DNA from: Acidimicrobiia bacterium
GTDB taxonomy: Bacteria; Actinomycetota; Acidimicrobiia; Acidimicrobiales; Aldehydirespiratoraceae
Direction: 5' to 3'
DNA length: 35,562 nt
Assembly: GCA_003231645.1 (NCBI GenBank)
Contig: QIIW01000081.1
Location: 1 to 35,562 of the forward strand
Positions 32,585 to 35,562 of the stretch are shown here, in pieces (position 1 is the stretch's first letter; every line of letters starts with the position of its first letter). The position numbers were made by a program, and so were the translations under genes. The notes under the pieces were generated by a model that was not told the origin of the DNA, ran no database searches, and saw nothing but the letters and a program-made list of their open reading frames with translations.

Positions 32585-33289
32585 GTGGATACCGGATCTT
32601 CCGGCTCTGGCTCGGACGGACGGTCGAGGCACCGGCCGGCCGCGGTGACCGTCGTCGAAGTCTTCGCCGACATCACCTGCCCCTTCACCCACGTCGGTCT
32701 GCCGAGGGTGGCGACACGGCTGGCCGACGCCGACTCATCTATCATCCTTCGGGTCAGGGCCTGGCCGCTGGAGTGGGTGAACGGTTCGCCCCTCGAGCCG
32801 GGACCCGTCGCCGACAAAGCAGCCGTGCTTCGGGCCGGTCTGGGAATAGAGCAGTTCTCGGGGCTCGACTTGAACAGTTGGCCGTCGACGACCATCCCGG
32901 CACTCAACCTGGCGGCCGCGGCCCACGACATCGGCCCGGAAGTCGGGCTCGTCGTGGGTCGTGAGCTGCGGGATGCTCTGTTCGAGGGTGGCCGCGACAT
33001 AAGTGATCCCGACGTCCTGGGGGACATCGCCGCCCGACATGGGCTGCCCGAACCTGGCACGGAACCGTCGCAGTCCGTTCTCGACGACTACGCAGAGGGC
33101 AAGCGGCGCGGCGTCAGGGGCTCACCGGATTTCTTCGTCGGAGACGACGAGTTCTTCTGTCCGGCACTTGACCTGGGGCACGACCGGGCCGGCAGCCTGA
33201 CTGCGCAGTTCGATGTCGCGGGGCTTGATGCCTTCATCTCGCAGGTGATCGCCGACTCGGCGACCTTCTCGGGCGGGCCGACTTCCTAA
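32585..33289 (+). CDS. DsbA-family protein with a single active-site cysteine
   Basis: The 234-residue protein has the fold pattern of DsbA/FrnE-like proteins: beta strand VTVVEVFADITCPFTHVGL, a helical insertion, and the cis-Pro region GVRGSPDFFVGDD near the end. The usual CxxC is replaced by Cys32-Pro-Phe-Thr, so it cannot make a normal dithiol exchange by itself; the other cysteine is Cys192. There is no signal peptide, so it is probably cytosolic. GTG 32585 directly follows the TlpA-like stop (TGAGTG). Glutathione- or mycothiol-dependent transferase or isomerase activity is possible. The stop overlaps the end of convergent csoR. Confidence 0.75.
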   Translation: MDTGSSGSGSDGRSRHRPAAVTVVEVFADITCPFTHVGLPRVATRLADADSSIILRVRAWPLEWVNGSPLEPGPVADKAAVLRAGLGIEQFSGLDLNSWPSTTIPALNLAAAAHDIGPEVGLVVGRELRDALFEGGRDISDPDVLGDIAARHGLPEPGTEPSQSVLDDYAEGKRRGVRGSPDFFVGDDEFFCPALDLGHDRAGSLTAQFDVAGLDAFISQVIADSATFSGGPTS

Positions 33290-33567
33290 GCCCGCAAGAG
33301 ACGCTCGATGGCGCCGATCGCCTCGTCTATCTTGTCGTCGCCGTCGCCGGTGTCGCTCTCGGCCGCATTGCGCACACAGTGACGAATGTGCTCATCGAGC
33401 AGACCGAGGCCGGCGCTGCGGAGGGCGCTGGTGACCGAAGAGATCTGGGTGAGTATGTCGATGCAGTACTTGTCTTCCTCGATCATGCGCTGCAGCCCGC
33501 GCACCTGGCCTTCGATACGACGAAGGCGCTTCAGATAGTCCTCACGGTTGATGCTGTATCCGGGCAT
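33286..33567 (-). CDS. csoR: Copper-sensing transcriptional repressor
   Basis: The 93-residue all-helical protein is a CsoR/RcnR-family repressor. Cys35, His60 and Cys64 align with the Cu(I) ligands Cys36, His61 and Cys65 of M. tuberculosis CsoR. The N-terminal helix has the typical LKRLRRIEGQVRGLQRMIEE. Copper-free CsoR would repress copA through the G-tract box at 29482-29498. The gene is convergent with the copA-copZ-thioredoxin genes, with 4 bp of stop overlap, and no similar box is evident upstream of it, so autoregulation is not apparent. Confidence 0.93.
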   Translation of the reverse strand: MPGYSINREDYLKRLRRIEGQVRGLQRMIEEDKYCIDILTQISSVTSALRSAGLGLLDEHIRHCVRNAAESDTGDGDDKIDEAIGAIERLLRA

Positions 33568-33656
33568 TCGTTCTGCTCACTTTCCACGACTGCCCCGGCG
33601 CGCTGGCCCACGAGACATTGACGGAGGAAGTCTAGGGCCACACGGACAGCCCGACG

Positions 33657-33944
33657 TCAGTCGAGCTGCGACAGCCGCTCCCGATACTCCTCGACGGTGA
33701 CCTCGCCGTTGGCGAAGCGTTTGGCGAGAATCGACTTGGCCTCGTGGGTCGGGTCGAGCGGTGTCGATACGGGGGTGCGGGCCCCTCCGCGCAGCAGCCA
33801 GACAATCAGAGCGACGGCCAGAGCGACCATGACAACCATCATCACGGCACCCCAGGCCCAGGCCCAGGCCCCGCCGCCCCACATGTGGTCATGCCCATCA
33901 CCATTGGCTATGTCGGCCAGAACGCTGACTACGGCAAGCATCAT
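33657..33944 (-). CDS. Small membrane protein with SHOCT domain
   Basis: The product of 95 residues (94 from the second ATG, 33941) has an N-terminal hydrophobic stretch, a His/Met/Trp-rich segment (GDGHDHMWGGGAWAWAWG), one strong membrane helix (about 33-51) and a C-terminal SHOCT motif (EAKSILAKRFANGEVTVEEY). SHOCT domains are short helical modules of unclear role. A ribosome binding site (AAAGGGGTGA) favours the second ATG. The His/Met-rich outer part and proximity to csoR hint at copper, but this is inference. It is 23 bp downstream of the permease gene. Confidence 0.8.
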   Translation of the reverse strand: MMLAVVSVLADIANGDGHDHMWGGGAWAWAWGAVMMVVMVALAVALIVWLLRGGARTPVSTPLDPTHEAKSILAKRFANGEVTVEEYRERLSQLD

Positions 33945-33967
33945 TCACCCCTTTGAGTTGTGACCAT

Positions 33968-35500
33968 TCAGGTTGTGACTATTCGGTGGAACGCCACTGT
34001 AGCCAAGGCTACGAGGCCCACGAGCCAGGCGACGGCGAGAATGGCGGCACCGGTCTCGTCGAAAGAGGGGGTGAACGCGGTGTCGATCAGGACACGGACC
34101 GCTCCGTGCGACGGCAGGTACCGTCCCCACGCGGGGGGCGCGGCATCGAACATCGGGTTCTGCGCGATTCCGATGTCGATGAACGGCAGAATGAGAAGAA
34201 TATAGAGGCCTCCCAGGCGACCGAAGATCGGACCCACCAGCACCCCGATCGCACCATAGGTCAGGGCAACGAGGACATTGGCCAACACGAATCCGCCCCA
34301 TTGCTCCGGGGTGAAGTCAACCGAGGTGACCGCGATCGACACGGCCGTGGCCACCAACGCCGCAGCGGCGACCACTACCATCCTGACCGACAGGATCTCG
34401 CCCGCTCGCAGCGATGTCAGCGACAGCCTGCGGTCGGCCTCGGCTGAATCGAGCACGACAAAGAGTCCGGCGAGCGACGCGAGAAATCCGACGGTGATCG
34501 GCACCATGATCGCCCCGTGGACGGTCGACAGCGGAATGGCGGCGACAACAGCCTTGCCGCCCTCGCGCAGGCTGACCATGGTCGGAGTGGAGGGTGTCAC
34601 GGCGATCGACGCCGAGATGAAGGCCACCGGCAAGCCGATCATGAGGAGCCACATGACCGGCATCCGTCGAAGTTCGAGACCGGCAGCTCGTAGTGCTGCG
34701 ACCCTGCGGACCCGGGCGGGGGAACGTGACGGCACCTCGACCTCGGCAGATGCACCAACCTCCGCGACGACCGGCACCGGCCGTCGGGCGGCGCGACGAC
34801 GGGGAGCAGTGGTGAACGCGAGTGCGGCCACACCGATCGCCAGACTCACCACCGCCCACCCGACCGACAGACCGATGTTGCCGAAGATTCCGGATTGGTT
34901 CGAGGTCGTGTCGGTGAGGATCAACGTCGGGTAGTGCAGCGGGAAGAGACGAACGAACGAACCGGTGCTCCCCATGCCCGGGCCGAAGAACACGTCGAAC
35001 ATCCACGCGAACACGATGGCCAGGGACCCGTTGAATTCGGAGCGCACGAACGCCCCGACGGTGATGCCGATTCCCAGATAGATCGCCGCCGACAGCACGG
35101 TCGCGGTTATGACGCGCGTGGCGTCGACCACGTCGACGCGCACCCAGAGTGCCACCACCGACCCCGCCACCGCGAGCAGGCCGAGGATCGCGCTCGAAAT
35201 GATCCGCGACCCGACCACATCGGCCAGCCGGAGGCCGGTCAGTGCGAGCCGCCGGTCGGCTTGGCGCGATCCCGAGACGTGAAAGAACGCTCCGACCCCG
35301 GCGAGGATCGAGGCCGCCCATCCGGCGGTGGCCAACTCGATGGAGTTCCGGTCGGTTCCGCCGGAAAGGACGTCGGCGAAGTTGGCGAGAGCTCCTGCCG
35401 ACAGCAACACGAACACGACCGGGACCAGCACCAGCAGGGCGAGATTGAGCGGCCGGCGTAGATACTCACGTAGCCAGGAGACCGTGAGCGTCGGAGTCAT
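33968..35500 (-). CDS. ABC-2 type transporter permease, two fused halves
   Basis: The 510-residue protein has about twelve hydrophobic helices split by a charged, Arg/Pro-rich linker (about 230-265). The two halves share a motif: ADRRLALTGLRLADVVGSR near residue 82 and ADRRLSLTSLRAGEILSVR near 370, which suggests ancestral duplication and fusion of two ABC-2 subunits. Its ATG 35500 overlaps the stop of the upstream ATPase gene (ATGA), so it works with that ATPase. The substrate is unknown. The stop lies 23-26 bp before the SHOCT protein start. Confidence 0.85.
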   Translation of the reverse strand: MTPTLTVSWLREYLRRPLNLALLVLVPVVFVLLSAGALANFADVLSGGTDRNSIELATAGWAASILAGVGAFFHVSGSRQADRRLALTGLRLADVVGSRIISSAILGLLAVAGSVVALWVRVDVVDATRVITATVLSAAIYLGIGITVGAFVRSEFNGSLAIVFAWMFDVFFGPGMGSTGSFVRLFPLHYPTLILTDTTSNQSGIFGNIGLSVGWAVVSLAIGVAALAFTTAPRRRAARRPVPVVAEVGASAEVEVPSRSPARVRRVAALRAAGLELRRMPVMWLLMIGLPVAFISASIAVTPSTPTMVSLREGGKAVVAAIPLSTVHGAIMVPITVGFLASLAGLFVVLDSAEADRRLSLTSLRAGEILSVRMVVVAAAALVATAVSIAVTSVDFTPEQWGGFVLANVLVALTYGAIGVLVGPIFGRLGGLYILLILPFIDIGIAQNPMFDAAPPAWGRYLPSHGAVRVLIDTAFTPSFDETGAAILAVAWLVGLVALATVAFHRIVTT

Positions 35501-35562
35501 CGCTCGACGATCCGACCGTCGATCAGGTCGTAGATGCGATCGAAGCGCTCCTCGTCCACGAT
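35497..35562 (-). CDS. ABC transporter ATP-binding protein, C-terminal end (rest outside window)
   Basis: Only the last 21 residues are visible, including RFDRIYDLIDGRIVER, which matches the closing segment after the H-loop of ABC ATPases (DRIxxLxDGRI). The stop TGA overlaps the permease start. The Walker motifs are beyond the right edge. Confidence 0.75.
   Translation of the reverse strand: MVDEERFDRIYDLIDGRIVER

Noticed and set aside
1..35562. CRISPR arrays, tRNA or rRNA genes, insertion sequence ends, integrase genes
   Set aside because: No regularly spaced repeats, no cloverleaf-like segment, and no transposase or integrase motif were seen on reading the window.

Overview
The window is high-GC DNA that reads as actinobacterial: dense short gaps, many ATGA/GTGA stop-start overlaps, CmtR-like ArsR and CsoR metal sensors, a PatA/LpxL-type acyltransferase operon, and many genes with a -10 hexamer only 5-7 nt before the start codon, as expected for leaderless mRNAs. 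An Acidimicrobiia-like organism is my inference from overall flavour; no rRNA or marker gene fixes the taxon.

Layout. 1-100: tail of an unknown plus-strand gene. 163-2854 (minus): three-gene lipid operon (acyltransferase, PAP2-type phosphatase/transferase, LPG-synthase-type membrane protein). 3134-6230: metal-response island with an ArsR/CmtR-type repressor divergent from merA (HMA-fused mercuric reductase), then a small helical-repeat protein and a second ArsR protein carrying the same repeat in an unusual N-terminal extension, preceded by a perfect inverted repeat. 6327-19275: a large catabolic cluster for purine-like N-heterocycles, made of a FAD-[2Fe-2S] fusion subunit, a Mo-cofactor large subunit, an 8-oxoguanine-deaminase-type enzyme, an allantoate/N-carbamoyl amidohydrolase, a [2Fe-2S]-Mo fusion (XdhD-like), an SsnA-like deaminase without its small beta-sandwich, an SHMT-like PLP enzyme and an M20 peptidase; a LysE exporter follows. 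20053-24582: secreted tandem spondin-domain protein, OmpR-type response regulator with histidine kinase, and a type I phosphodiesterase-like protein. 24634-28295: CocE-type lipoprotein hydrolase overlapping a persulfide-dioxygenase-like protein fused to two rhodanese domains. 28422-29370: deletion scar of a peptide ABC transporter (substrate-binding protein fragment joined to the C-terminus of an ATPase). 29508-33567: copper module (copA, copZ, TlpA-like thioredoxin, DsbA-like protein, csoR) with a CsoR-type box in the copA promoter. 33657-35562: SHOCT small membrane protein, ABC-2 type permease and the end of its ATPase.

How it fits together. The two Mo hydroxylases both keep the Glu/Arg/Glu set of xanthine dehydrogenase (E260/R373/E713 and E407/R515/E826) and sit with two different purine-type deaminases and an ureido-amidohydrolase. 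The simplest reading is an aerobic route that hydroxylates and deaminates purines (possibly oxidised purines such as 8-oxoguanine) and recovers nitrogen from the ring-opened products. It resembles in parts the xdhD/ssnA/ygfM purine locus of Enterobacteria, but the domain order, the reduced SsnA and the SHMT-like member are distinctive. Substrate, order of steps and regulation are not shown by the sequence; no dedicated regulator, uricase, allantoinase or Mo-cofactor insertion gene is present in the window.
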